NCBI GenBank assembly: GCA_017853715.1
Contig: JAFMIZ010000017.1
Span: 1-36,001 of the forward strand
Direction of reading: 5' to 3'
Source of the DNA: Pedosphaera sp.
GTDB taxonomy: Bacteria > Verrucomicrobiota > Verrucomicrobiia > Limisphaerales > DSYF01
DNA: 36,001 bases
In this document: positions 1-8,892 of the stretch, in pieces
Layout: the number at the start of each line of letters is the position of its first letter
Position numbering within the stretch: the first letter of the stretch is position 1
The notes under the pieces: generated by a model
Told to the model about the DNA's origin: nothing
The model's database searches: none
What the model saw: only the letters and a program-made list of their open reading frames with translations
Position numbers and translations under genes: made by a program

Positions 1-836
1 GTGCGGAACAAGTCGGTCTTGCCCAAGGCCGCCAGCACGGCCATGAACGGCTCGGCGCAGCGCACCTCGTCGCCGAAGTATTCAAACGCATGTGGCAGCG
101 CATGACAGACCGGGAAGCCCAAGGTGCGCAAACGAAACGTGTTCAGGAACACGGTCATTTGATGGCGCACGCGGACGGCGCTGTCCTGCAGGTTGCGGTA
201 GTAGAAGCCAAGGCCGGGATCGATGAAGATGCGCTCCACGCCATTGCGTGTCGCGGCTTCTATCTGGCGCGCGAAGTAATCGTGCATCATCTGCGTCGGG
301 TCAGCGCTGAAATCAAAATCGCCCACCTCGCGGACGTTCTTGCCTTGCACGTAGCAGATGATCACCGCGGCATCATGATCGGCCACCATGCGGAACAGTT
401 CATCACTGCGATCGGAGCCGGTGAGGTTAAGGATGTTTGCGCCGGCCTCGAGGCACGCGCGCGTCACCGCGGGCTGATAGGTTTCCACGGAGACGAGAAT
501 CTTGGATTCACGCAGCGCCTTGATGACGGGAAGCAGCCGGGAGTTTTGTCCCGCATCGTCCACCCGCGCTGCGTGCGCCAGGGTGGATTCCGCGCCGATG
601 TCCACGATGTCTGCGCCCTGGGCCGCGAGGACATGACCACGCTGGATTGCACTGTCCGGTGACAGGCAAACGCTCTCCCGATACCACGAGTCGGCCGAAA
701 GGTTGATGACCCCCATGAGGGCCGGGCGCGCATGGAAGTTGAATGGACGTCCGCCGATGGAAAAGTCTTTCACCCGCGATGCGGCCGCCGCGCGATTCTT
801 TTCCAGCAGGTCCGAGAGGTGTTCGAGGGTGAGCAC
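1..836 (-). CDS. Dihydropteroate synthase-like (pterin-binding TIM-barrel) protein, 3' end truncated by window edge
   Basis: Manual minus-strand translation (absent from ORF track because it runs off the edge): ...RPALMGVINLSADSWYRESVC...GADIVDIGAESTLAHAARVDDAGQNSRLLPVIKAL...VSVETYQPAVTRACLEAGANILNLTGSD...RIFIDPGLGFYYRN... Follows the DHPS-domain order; GTG start at 836 is a guess. Confidence 0.75.
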   Translation of the reverse strand, partial: MLTLEHLSDLLEKNRAAAASRVKDFSIGGRPFNFHARPALMGVINLSADSWYRESVCLSPDSAIQRGHVLAAQGADIVDIGAESTLAHAARVDDAGQNSRLLPVIKALRESKILVSVETYQPAVTRACLEAGANILNLTGSDRSDELFRMVADHDAAVIICYVQGKNVREVGDFDFSADPTQMMHDYFARQIEAATRNGVERIFIDPGLGFYYRNLQDSAVRVRHQMTVFLNTFRLRTLGFPVCHALPHAFEYFGDEVRCAEPFMAVLAALGKTDLFR

Positions 837-880
837 GTGAAGAAAATCGTAACGCTGAGATGGACAATCGTAAATCGAGA

Positions 881-957
881 TGGCGCGCCCGGCGTGAGTC
901 GAACACGCGACCACCTGCTTAGAAGGCAGGTGCTCTATCCAACTGAGCTACGGGCGC
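881..957 (-). tRNA. tRNA-Arg (anticodon TCT), CCA encoded
   Basis: Reverse complement GCGCCCGTAGCTCAGTTGGATAGAGCACCTGCCTTCTAAGCAGGTGGTCGCGTGTTCGACTCACGCCGGGCGCGCCA: 7-bp acceptor stem, D arm, CTTCTAA anticodon loop, T arm GTTCGAC, 3' CCA. Confidence 0.96.
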
Positions 958-967
958 ACCGCGCACC

Positions 968-2350
968 CTAATTCGCACGAAGTGCCGATGCGGGCAAGCG
1001 CATTTCCCGCAGGCTGACCGCGGCGTCCAGCATGCCCGCGGGGTTAGGATTCGTCCGGCCGGGACGCAGGCTGGCGCGCTTGGCCTCCAGCACTTCCAGG
1101 CGTTTGAGCAACCTGAGCTCGGCGTAGCGCAGCGTATTGGCGCTCATACGGCCGGAGCCGCCCCGCTCCGAGGCGGAGGAGCGCGCCTTCAAGTAATCGT
1201 TGAGCACACCCCAGTAATCCGCGGTGAGGGGATGAAGTTCCGGCGCGATGCGCAATTGCAACTCGCGCAGCACGGCACATTTCCGGCTGAGCGCCTCGGT
1301 CTGTTGCCCGGCGGTCCAGGTTTGAATCATTTGGGCCAGCGACAACTGCGAGCGTTCAGGCAGGGCATCGCTGCTGGTGAAGACATCCACGTTTTCGGTC
1401 AACACGGCATCCAGCTTTTCCCAGCTCTCCGCCGGGGGCCAAGTTTGTGTCAGGTCACGGCCGGCGAAGTTCAAACCCTCCAACGCCCACCATTTCTCGA
1501 CATCGAGCGGGCGCTTGAAATGCGGTGCGAACGCCTTCAGAAAAGCCATCTGCCAATTATGGTGCGCGGGCAATGATTCCAAGAACCTGCGCAGGCAGGC
1601 CTGCCCGTCGGGGAACTTCAGCAAATTGATCAAAAACACCTGGGCGGACGCGCGGTAAACATCGTGGCCGTCACCGTGCAACTGGCCCGGCAGCGGCCAG
1701 CTCAGCTCCTCGTAGGACAAAGGCGCGGTGCCGACCAAGACGCGGTGCGCCTTTTCCAGCGCGCTGAGGCGGCGAAACTCCAACTGGGTGCGATTGATGG
1801 GCAGGCCGTTGTCCTGGCGATTGGGTGAACTGAGCAAGAGCTCGGTGGCATCATTGCACAGGAGCTGATACGCCATGCCCTCGACCAGCCACGCCGGAAT
1901 CTCCAAATGAGCCTCGCCCGCTTTTCGCCCAGCCATCTCCAAGAGAATGACCTCGGTGATGGCGCACAAGTAACGATCCGGAGCGATGACGGCCGGCAGC
2001 TTCACATGATACGCGCGGCGCGACCCCAAATAACCCGGCGCGATGGTGATCGGATCGTTGGGGGTCCGGGCGCGGAGCAGCGTCACGGTGACAGGTTGCT
2101 CCCATGATCCGGTGGCTCCCAGGAGACGCTGAACCGCTTGTTTGGTGCGCTCGGTCGAGACGGCCGTGAAGCTTGGGTCCAAGCGCAGAAACGTGATGTT
2201 CGTGGCCAGCGCGGCGGGAGCGAGACGCAAGTCGCCTGCGTGCGATGTCACGATGAATTGTCCGCTCGCGCTGCGGCTCAAGTCGCCGGGGGCGAGTTGT
2301 GCCATGGCCGCACCCGCAAGTGCGAGAGTCAGGGCGGCGGCACTTTTCAT
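968..2350 (-). CDS. Secreted hypothetical protein resembling peptidase MA-like (gluzincin) proteins without HExxH
   Basis: 460 aa, N-terminal signal peptide (MKSAAALTLALAGAAMA); ITEVILLEMAGRK...IPAWLVEGMAYQLL resembles the HExxH...P-W-x-x-EG-x-A arrangement. Confidence 0.7.
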   Translation of the reverse strand: MKSAAALTLALAGAAMAQLAPGDLSRSASGQFIVTSHAGDLRLAPAALATNITFLRLDPSFTAVSTERTKQAVQRLLGATGSWEQPVTVTLLRARTPNDPITIAPGYLGSRRAYHVKLPAVIAPDRYLCAITEVILLEMAGRKAGEAHLEIPAWLVEGMAYQLLCNDATELLLSSPNRQDNGLPINRTQLEFRRLSALEKAHRVLVGTAPLSYEELSWPLPGQLHGDGHDVYRASAQVFLINLLKFPDGQACLRRFLESLPAHHNWQMAFLKAFAPHFKRPLDVEKWWALEGLNFAGRDLTQTWPPAESWEKLDAVLTENVDVFTSSDALPERSQLSLAQMIQTWTAGQQTEALSRKCAVLRELQLRIAPELHPLTADYWGVLNDYLKARSSASERGGSGRMSANTLRYAELRLLKRLEVLEAKRASLRPGRTNPNPAGMLDAAVSLREMRLPASALRAN

Positions 2351-2362
2351 GGCGCGGAAGGA

Positions 2363-2671
2363 TCAGTCTTTCCCGGTCTTGGCAGGTTTTGCCTCCGCCT
2401 TCTTCCCGGCGGCGGGCGCACTGGCCGGCGCGGGGGAATCTTTCTTGGCGGCCGCCTTGTAACCCTCGCTGCGGTAGTCGGTGATATAGAACCCGCTGCC
2501 CTTGAAGATCATTCCCGCCCCGGCGCCCAACTGGCGTTTGACCTTGCCGCGGCCCCAGCGCTGCTGGCTGCACAAATCCTTCGGGCACGTGGCCAGCGCA
2601 TCGTCCTTCATGGACTGGAACTTCTCAAACTCGTGACCGCATTTGGCGCAATGATAAGCGTAGGTCGGCAT
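2363..2671 (-). CDS. FmdB-family zinc ribbon protein
   Basis: MPTYAYHCAKCGHEFEKFQSM...GMIFKGSGFYITDYR, characteristic of FmdB/putative regulatory proteins; Ala/Pro/Lys-rich tail. Confidence 0.85.
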   Translation of the reverse strand: MPTYAYHCAKCGHEFEKFQSMKDDALATCPKDLCSQQRWGRGKVKRQLGAGAGMIFKGSGFYITDYRSEGYKAAAKKDSPAPASAPAAGKKAEAKPAKTGKD

Positions 2672-2717
2672 GGCGGTCATTGTAATAGCTTAGCGGGCGC
2701 ATCCGTCAAGAAGCGGA

Positions 2718-2747
2718 ACGGCCCGCCCCCGGGCGGGAGCGGGCCGT
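2718..2747 (-). terminator. Candidate transcription terminator hairpin
   Basis: ACGGCCCGC ... GCGGGCCGT perfect 9-bp inverted repeat just downstream of the minus-strand CDS ending at 2769; no strong T-tract. Confidence 0.45.
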
Positions 2748-2768
2748 CGCCGTCAAAAGGGCGGAGCA

Positions 2769-3542
2769 TCAAGGCTTGGCCGGGGCGTTCGTGGGCGGCG
2801 GAATCACGTTCACGCTGCCGTCCGACCTGATCTCAACGTTGAGGTCGTATTCGTTCTGCTTGGTCGCCGACTTAGCCGGTGGTTTTTCCACCAGCAACTG
2901 GGCGCCCTTCTTGTCAAACGGGTCCATGATGCCCTTGCGCAGCCAGTCCAGGCGACGGGCGATGGACAGTTCGGCCTTCAGGTGGGCCACTTGCGCCTTA
3001 AGGAAGCTGAGGTCGTTCAACTGTTTCTCCAGTTCCGCCTTCTCGGACATCAGGCGGGACAATTCGCCTTGCAGGAATTCCTTGTCCCCCTCGGCAGCGG
3101 CCAGCCTGGCTTGGGTGGATTCAATCAGAGTGGTCAGATTGGTGATGGCAGCACTCAACGAGGCGGCCTGCCTGTCCAGCTCCGCGTTTTGCTTCTCCAA
3201 CGCAGCAATCCTGGCATCGCGCGCATCCACCGCCTCCTGGGTTTGCTTGAGCGTATCTTCCGTTTGCTTCAAGTCAGCCTCCGTCCTGGCCAGCGTGGCG
3301 AGCGCCTGGGTGTAATTGTTGGTGAGCGTCAGGACCTCCGCCGTGCTCTTCCTGAGGTCGGACTCGAGCGTTTCATTCACCATGGTGAGCTCGCTCACCT
3401 TGGCAGAGGCAGCGCAGACCTGATTGGACAGGTTGGCGATGCTGACTTCCTGTTCGGATATGCGACTGCGGCTGACAAACAGTGCGATGCCAAGGCCAAC
3501 GGCCAAAACAACCACCAACGGAACAATAACTTTCAGTTTCAT
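2769..3542 (-). CDS. Membrane-anchored coiled-coil protein, unknown function
   Basis: N-terminal TM (MKLKVIVPLVVVLAVGLGIALFV) followed by a long Glu/Leu/Lys/Ala-rich coiled coil. Confidence 0.75.
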   Translation of the reverse strand: MKLKVIVPLVVVLAVGLGIALFVSRSRISEQEVSIANLSNQVCAASAKVSELTMVNETLESDLRKSTAEVLTLTNNYTQALATLARTEADLKQTEDTLKQTQEAVDARDARIAALEKQNAELDRQAASLSAAITNLTTLIESTQARLAAAEGDKEFLQGELSRLMSEKAELEKQLNDLSFLKAQVAHLKAELSIARRLDWLRKGIMDPFDKKGAQLLVEKPPAKSATKQNEYDLNVEIRSDGSVNVIPPPTNAPAKP

Positions 3543-3673
3543 AAATGAGCAAATTGGACAGCGAGCCCCCCGAACGCATTCAAACCCCACCCGCGCCGTT
3601 CATGTTGCGACCGTGATGGCGGTTTGGCAAGTCCGCCGCTTGCGCATGGCGGGCGAGTCCGTAGATTGAAGGC

Positions 3674-4336
3674 ATGAACCTGCCGCCCGAGGTGCCAGTC
3701 ATGATTCTGCCCAATGCCACGTTGTTCCCGCAGGCATTGTTGCCGCTCTATATCTTTGAGCCGCGCTACCGCAAGATGTTGTCAGACTGCCTGGAGACGC
3801 ACCGGATGTTTTGTGTGGCGATGCAACGGCCTGGCGCCACGCGCGAAACGCCGGCACCCGTCGCTGGTCTTGGGGTGGTGCGGGTCTCGGTCGAACACAA
3901 GGACGCCACCTCGCATCTCATCCTGCAAGGCCTTGCCCGGGTGCAGATTTGCGAGACGGTTCGCTACAAGCCCTACCGCAAGAACCGCATCGAACTGCTG
4001 ACCCCTTCGCAAGCCAGCGGCAGCGCCACGGACACGCTGGTGGAAAAGCTCAAAGACCTGCTCGAGCAGCGTGTCCGGCTTGGGCTACCCTTTCCGTTCC
4101 CGGTGGCTCCGGCTCCAGCGCCTGGGCCCAGCCAGCCCGGCGGCATTCCGCCGGCGGAGGTGCTCAAATATCTTGGCGCGATCAGCGATCCGGAGCAGCT
4201 GGCGGATTTGGTCTCCTGCGCCGTGTTGCCCAACGCCGCCGAACGCCAGACCATCCTTGAAACCGTGGAGGTGGACAGCCGCCTGCGGCAGTTGATTTCC
4301 TTCCTGCTCGCGGATTTCCGCCGCCACAAGAAGTGA
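3674..4336 (+). CDS. LON peptidase substrate-binding domain-containing protein
   Basis: VPVMILPNATLFPQALLPLYIFEPRYRKMLSDCLE... typical N-terminal Lon substrate-binding domain; no ATPase or protease domain. Confidence 0.88.
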   Translation: MNLPPEVPVMILPNATLFPQALLPLYIFEPRYRKMLSDCLETHRMFCVAMQRPGATRETPAPVAGLGVVRVSVEHKDATSHLILQGLARVQICETVRYKPYRKNRIELLTPSQASGSATDTLVEKLKDLLEQRVRLGLPFPFPVAPAPAPGPSQPGGIPPAEVLKYLGAISDPEQLADLVSCAVLPNAAERQTILETVEVDSRLRQLISFLLADFRRHKK

Positions 4337-4343
4337 TTCAGCC

Positions 4344-4739
4344 ATGAGCAACCAATCCGCTGGATTCAACGAAGCTCCGCTGACGGAAGCGGAGAAACAC
4401 GCCGCCCTCTTCGCGCAACTCGCCATGCAATCCGCCAGCATGGCGATGATGCTGATGGGCAAGGCCCCCAATCCGATGACCGGCAAGACCGAAACGGACC
4501 TCGACGGCGCCCGCCTCTTCATCGAGCAACTGGAGATGTTGGAAGCCAAGACGCGCGGCAACTTGAGCGCCGAGGAGCAGCACCTGCTGAAACAGAACCT
4601 CATGCATGTGCGGATGAGCTTCGTGGAAACGGTCAACGCGGGAAAAACGACACCCCAACCCGTGCCCGAGCCCGCGAAGCCCACCGCAGGCGAAGAAGGC
4701 CCGGCCAAAAAATTCTCGAAGAGCTACGGCGAGGGGTGA
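4344..4739 (+). CDS. DUF1844 domain-containing protein
   Basis: FAQLAMQSASMAMMLMGKAPNPMTGKTETDLDGARLFIEQLEMLEAKTRGNLSAEEQHLLKQNLMHVRMSFVE matches the DUF1844 pattern. Confidence 0.85.
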   Translation: MSNQSAGFNEAPLTEAEKHAALFAQLAMQSASMAMMLMGKAPNPMTGKTETDLDGARLFIEQLEMLEAKTRGNLSAEEQHLLKQNLMHVRMSFVETVNAGKTTPQPVPEPAKPTAGEEGPAKKFSKSYGEG

Positions 4740-4766
4740 CCTGAATCTCCAGCCCCAAATGAAATA

Positions 4767-4787
4767 CGCCCGGCACATGGCCGGGCG
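4767..4787. terminator. Candidate bidirectional terminator between convergent genes
   Basis: CGCCCGGC-acatg-GCCGGGCG hairpin between the + CDS ending at 4739 and the - CDS ending at 4808; T-rich on the minus side. Confidence 0.55.
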
Positions 4788-4807
4788 CGAATCGTCTGTG
4801 AGGAAGC

Positions 4808-5890
4808 TCAGTTCTTCTCATCGGCCGCCTTCTTTGCGGCTGCATTCGCTTCATCAATGATCTCTTTCAATTCCTTGTCCAGGATCTGGACGTGCGCGGC
4901 CGCTTGCTTCTTCCCCATGTAGGCGGGCGTCTGTGATTGGCGTTCCCGGAATTCCAAGAATTTGCGGATGTCCCCCTCGGCTTCGGCGAATGGAACGGTC
5001 TGCGCCGGCGTCTTCTCCAGCGTCTTGATGATGTGATAACCAAACCGCGTCGTCACCACGTCGCTGATCTGGTTCGTCCTTTGTGAAAAGGCGACGGATT
5101 CAAACTCGGCCACCATCTGGCCGCGCGGGAACGTGTATTCGCCGCCCTTGTTCTTCGATCCGGGATCATCAGAAAACTCCGCCGCCAGCCTGCCAAAATC
5201 CTCGCCGGCCCTGGCGCGCTTCAAAAGATTTTCGGCGAGGGCCAGTTTCTCTTTGCGTTGCCCGGGCGACATCTCCCCGCCGCCCGGCTCGGTGGTGCCC
5301 ACCAGGATGTGCGCGGCGCGGACCATTTCCGGCTTCTCAAATTTGTTCGGGTTCTCGTCGTAGAATTTCTTCACGTCCGCATCGGTGACATGCACCTTGA
5401 GTTCGCGCTTGAGGATGGTGTCGGCGGTGGCCTCGTCGGTGAGCCGCTTGATCAGGCTGGCCTCACCGATGCCGACCGTCTTCAACTGCCGGGCAAACGC
5501 TTCATCGGTGCCGGCGCCCTCCTTCATCAGGACGATCTGCTTGGCGGCGATCTCGGCGCCGGCCGCTTTGTCGGCTTCGGTGGCTTGGGGGAGCAACACC
5601 TGCATCCCGATCAAACTGCTCAGCACCTGTGCCTCGAGCCTGCGCATGGCCTGGGGGGGGATGTTCTGGCCGCGTGCGGCGGCGGCGGAGCGAAGGGTGA
5701 CCAGCGCTTCATCCAGTTGTGCGCGCGTCACCTTCACGCCGTCTCCCTGCGCCACGACCTCGTCGAACAATTCAAACGGATTCTTGGGCGCATCGGTGGC
5801 GTTGGTGCCGGCGGCGTTGGTGGCCGGCGCGACAGACAGTCCCGCGACCAGCAGGGAGGTCGCGAGAAGAACGGCGGGAAACAGCTTCAT
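4808..5890 (-). CDS. PpiC/parvulin-type peptidylprolyl isomerase (SurA-like), exported
   Basis: Signal peptide; VRAAHILVG...LAENLLKRARAGEDFGRLAAEFSDDPGSKNKGGEYTFPRGQMVAEFESVAF...FGYHIIKTLEK rotamase domain. Confidence 0.92.
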   Translation of the reverse strand: MKLFPAVLLATSLLVAGLSVAPATNAAGTNATDAPKNPFELFDEVVAQGDGVKVTRAQLDEALVTLRSAAAARGQNIPPQAMRRLEAQVLSSLIGMQVLLPQATEADKAAGAEIAAKQIVLMKEGAGTDEAFARQLKTVGIGEASLIKRLTDEATADTILKRELKVHVTDADVKKFYDENPNKFEKPEMVRAAHILVGTTEPGGGEMSPGQRKEKLALAENLLKRARAGEDFGRLAAEFSDDPGSKNKGGEYTFPRGQMVAEFESVAFSQRTNQISDVVTTRFGYHIIKTLEKTPAQTVPFAEAEGDIRKFLEFRERQSQTPAYMGKKQAAAHVQILDKELKEIIDEANAAAKKAADEKN

Positions 5891-5897
5891 TGGTGGT

Positions 5898-7496
5898 TCA
5901 GAGTTGAACGATCTGGACGTTGGAGATGTTGGCGTCTTTTTTGATTTCCTCGAGGCAGGCGGCAGGCGGGACACTGTCGAGATTGAGCGCGGTGAGGGCG
6001 AGGCCGCCGGCGGTGTCGCGCGAAAGGCTCATGCCGGCGATGTTCACCTTATGCTTGGCCAGCAGCGAGCCGAGCAACCCCACGATGCCGGGGATGTCCT
6101 TGTTCATCAGCAACAGCACCACGCCCGAGGGAACGATCTCCGTGGGGCGGCTCAACACGCGCACGATGCGCGGATTGTCGGGTGAGCCGAAGAACGTGCC
6201 GCCGGTGGAACCGGCCTTGTCGCTGCCGGTGAAGGCTTGCACATGCAGCCACTCGTGGAAGGTGACGGGTTCGTTGGAACGCTTTTCTTCCACGGTGAGG
6301 CCGACGCTCGCCGCGATGCTGCGGGCGTTGACGTTGTTGATGTCCTTGTTGCCGGAGAGCGACATGAAACCGACGATGATGGCCCGTGTGATGGGATCAA
6401 TGTTGGGCAATTCCTGCGCCTTACCACCATAGGTGATGTGCAAACGGTCCACGCTGGCCGGGGTGATCTGGGCCAGCATCTTGCCGAGCTTCTCGCCCAG
6501 CGCCAGATAAGGCTTCACCAGCTCGTAAGTCTTGGCGTCGAGGTAGGGCAGGTTGACGGCGTTGCGCACTTCACCGGTGAGCAAATAGGACGTGATGACT
6601 TCGGCCACTTCGATGCCGCATTTCTCCTGCGCTTCCTTGGTGCTTGCGCCCAGGTGCGGCGTGAGAATGACGCCGGGGTGTTTGCGGAACGGATCTTCCG
6701 CAGGCAGCGGTTCCTCGCGGAAGACGTCCAGTGCGGCGGCGGATACTTTGCCGGAGTCCAGCGCGGCGACCAGGTCGGCGTCCACGATGATCTCACCGCG
6801 CGCGCAGTTCACAATGCGGACATTCGGCTTCATCTTGGCAAACGCGGCGGCGTTCAACATGCCCTTCGTCTGCTCCGTCACCGGCATGTGCACCGTGATG
6901 AAATCGGCCACCTTGTAAATGGCGTCGAGATCGGCGGCGAGCTGCACGCCCATCGCTTGTGCCCGGCTCTCGCCCAGGAAGGGATCATACGCGACCACCT
7001 TCATGCCGAAGGCAAGGGCGCGTTTGGCCACTTCACCACCGATGCGGCCCATGCCGAGCACGCCGAGCGTTTTGCCGGCGAGCTCGATGCCCGAGAAGGC
7101 TTTGCGGTCCCACTTGCCCGCGGTCATCGAGGCGTGCGCCTGCGGCACCTTGCGGGCGAGATTCAAAATCATGGCGAAGGAAAGTTCCGCCGTGGTCACG
7201 GTGTTGCCGCCCGGGGTATTCATCACCACCACGCCGCGTGCAGTGGCGGCTTCGACGTCGATATTATCCACGCCGACGCCGGCGCGGCCCACGACGCGCA
7301 ATTGGGGCGCGGCTTCGAGCACCTTCTGCGTCACCTGCGTTTCGGAGCGTACGATGATCGCCACCGCGTCGGACACGAGGGGGATCAGTTCCGCCTCGGA
7401 CAGTTTCTTCGGCAGCACGACGACATTGAACTCAGGACGTTCCTGCAACAGGGCAATTCCCTTGGGGGAGATGGGGTCACAAACCAGAACTTTCAT
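5898..7496 (-). CDS. serA: D-3-phosphoglycerate dehydrogenase
   Basis: 532 aa with catalytic domain (RAGVGVDNIDVEAATARGVVVMNTPGGNTVTTAEL, LGMGRIGGEVAKRA), long C-terminal region and ACT-like end. Confidence 0.96.
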   Translation of the reverse strand: MKVLVCDPISPKGIALLQERPEFNVVVLPKKLSEAELIPLVSDAVAIIVRSETQVTQKVLEAAPQLRVVGRAGVGVDNIDVEAATARGVVVMNTPGGNTVTTAELSFAMILNLARKVPQAHASMTAGKWDRKAFSGIELAGKTLGVLGMGRIGGEVAKRALAFGMKVVAYDPFLGESRAQAMGVQLAADLDAIYKVADFITVHMPVTEQTKGMLNAAAFAKMKPNVRIVNCARGEIIVDADLVAALDSGKVSAAALDVFREEPLPAEDPFRKHPGVILTPHLGASTKEAQEKCGIEVAEVITSYLLTGEVRNAVNLPYLDAKTYELVKPYLALGEKLGKMLAQITPASVDRLHITYGGKAQELPNIDPITRAIIVGFMSLSGNKDINNVNARSIAASVGLTVEEKRSNEPVTFHEWLHVQAFTGSDKAGSTGGTFFGSPDNPRIVRVLSRPTEIVPSGVVLLLMNKDIPGIVGLLGSLLAKHKVNIAGMSLSRDTAGGLALTALNLDSVPPAACLEEIKKDANISNVQIVQL

Positions 7497-7824
7497 AAAG
7501 GACGGCGAGTCTAGGTCAGCCCAAAAAGCAGGTCAAACAATCCCCGGGCGGCCAAGAGCCGGGCTGGAAATTTCAAGGGGAGCCGTTTTCGGGCGGCTTG
7601 GCTTTTGGTTCGGGGCTTCGTGGTCACGGGCGTCACAGCCCGGTGCGGGGAGGCTCCGCCCGTTCCGCCCCGCCCCCAACCAAAATCCCCAGCCGCGGCA
7701 ACCCTTGCAATTCCCGGACACGCGCCAATGGTTTAGGCAAGGAAGCCGGCCAAATTGGGCCAAAAATCGCTTGCTGATCGGGACATATCGCCCTTCACTG
7801 GCCATAGGTCCCGCAAGTGTCCCG

Positions 7825-8883
7825 ATGATGAAGGCAAAACCCACCCTCAAACGGCGCGGCCTGCTGGCTGGCGGCAACTGGCTGACGGACCATGTGAAGA
7901 TGATCGATGCGCTGCCGCAGCCGGAGCGGCTCGCACAGATTCGCGCCCATCAACAGGGCGGTGGCGGCGCGCCCTGCAATGTCCTCTTCAGTCTCGCTGC
8001 GTGCGGGGTTTCCTTTCCGCTGTATGCCGCCGGACTGGTCGGCCATGACGCGCCCGGCAACTGGCTGCTCGCGGAGTGCAAGCGCCGCAAGATTGACACG
8101 AAGAATTTGGGCACAACCAAGGACTCCGCGACCGGCTTCACTGATGTCATGACCGAGCAACCGGGCGGGCGCCGGACTTTTTTCCATCATCAAGGCGCCA
8201 GCGCGAAATGGACGGGCGAGGATCTCGACTTCACCAAGATCAAAGCGAAGCAATTTCACCTCGGTCACCTCCTGGCACTGGCGGCGTTGGATGCGCCCGA
8301 CAGACAATTTGAAACCAAAGCCGCGCGGCTGCTCGCCCGTGCGGTGGAAGCCGGAATGGTCACCAGTCTGGATGTGGTGACCGAAGAGGGCGGCCGCTTG
8401 GCCGAGCTGGTGCCGCCCGCGTTAAAATTCACCGACTACCTCATCATCAACGAGCACGAGGCCGGACGCATCACGGGTTTCAAAGTGCGCGAGCCTGATG
8501 GCAAGCTCGACACGGTGACGCTTCGCCATGCAGCGGGAGCGCTGTTGCAGAAAGGGGTTCGCGAACAGGTGGTGCTCCATTTTCCCGAGGGCGCCTTCGC
8601 CCGCAGCCGAAAAGGCGATGACGTCTGGCACGCCTCTGTGAAGCTGCCTGCAAAGCTGATCGCCGGGTCGGTGGGTGCCGGCGATGCGTTCTGCGCGGGC
8701 TTCCTGATCGGGATTCACGAGGGCTGGGAAACGAAGCGCGGTCTGGAAGCGGGCGTTTGTGTGGCGGCGGCCAGCCTGCTGGCCCCCGACAGCAGCAGCG
8801 GCGTCCAGTCGCTCAACGCCGCGCTCGCACTTGGGAAGAAATACAAGTTCCACCCGCCTCTTGAGCGGGCGGATGAATTTTAG
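7825..8883 (+). CDS. PfkB-family carbohydrate kinase
   Basis: GGGGAPCNVLFSLAACGVSFPLYAAGLVGHD..., NEHEAGRITGF, GSVGAGDAFCAGFLIG (PfkB signature). Start at ATG 7825; the in-frame upstream extension is rejected. Confidence 0.9.
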   Translation: MMKAKPTLKRRGLLAGGNWLTDHVKMIDALPQPERLAQIRAHQQGGGGAPCNVLFSLAACGVSFPLYAAGLVGHDAPGNWLLAECKRRKIDTKNLGTTKDSATGFTDVMTEQPGGRRTFFHHQGASAKWTGEDLDFTKIKAKQFHLGHLLALAALDAPDRQFETKAARLLARAVEAGMVTSLDVVTEEGGRLAELVPPALKFTDYLIINEHEAGRITGFKVREPDGKLDTVTLRHAAGALLQKGVREQVVLHFPEGAFARSRKGDDVWHASVKLPAKLIAGSVGAGDAFCAGFLIGIHEGWETKRGLEAGVCVAAASLLAPDSSSGVQSLNAALALGKKYKFHPPLERADEF

Positions 8884-8892
8884 GCGCCCCGA

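Noticed and set aside
6237-7514. 425-aa plus-strand ORF antisense to serA
   Set aside because: Shadow ORF over a clear serA; composition is low-complexity and non-protein-like.
6919-7824. N-terminal extension of the pfkB ORF (ORF track start 6919)
   Set aside because: Antisense to serA and through the divergent intergenic region; the PfkB domain begins near ATG 7825.
7533-7877. 114-aa minus-strand ORF upstream of pfkB
   Set aside because: Low-complexity Pro/Arg/Gly translation of a GC-rich intergenic region, overlapping the pfkB start.
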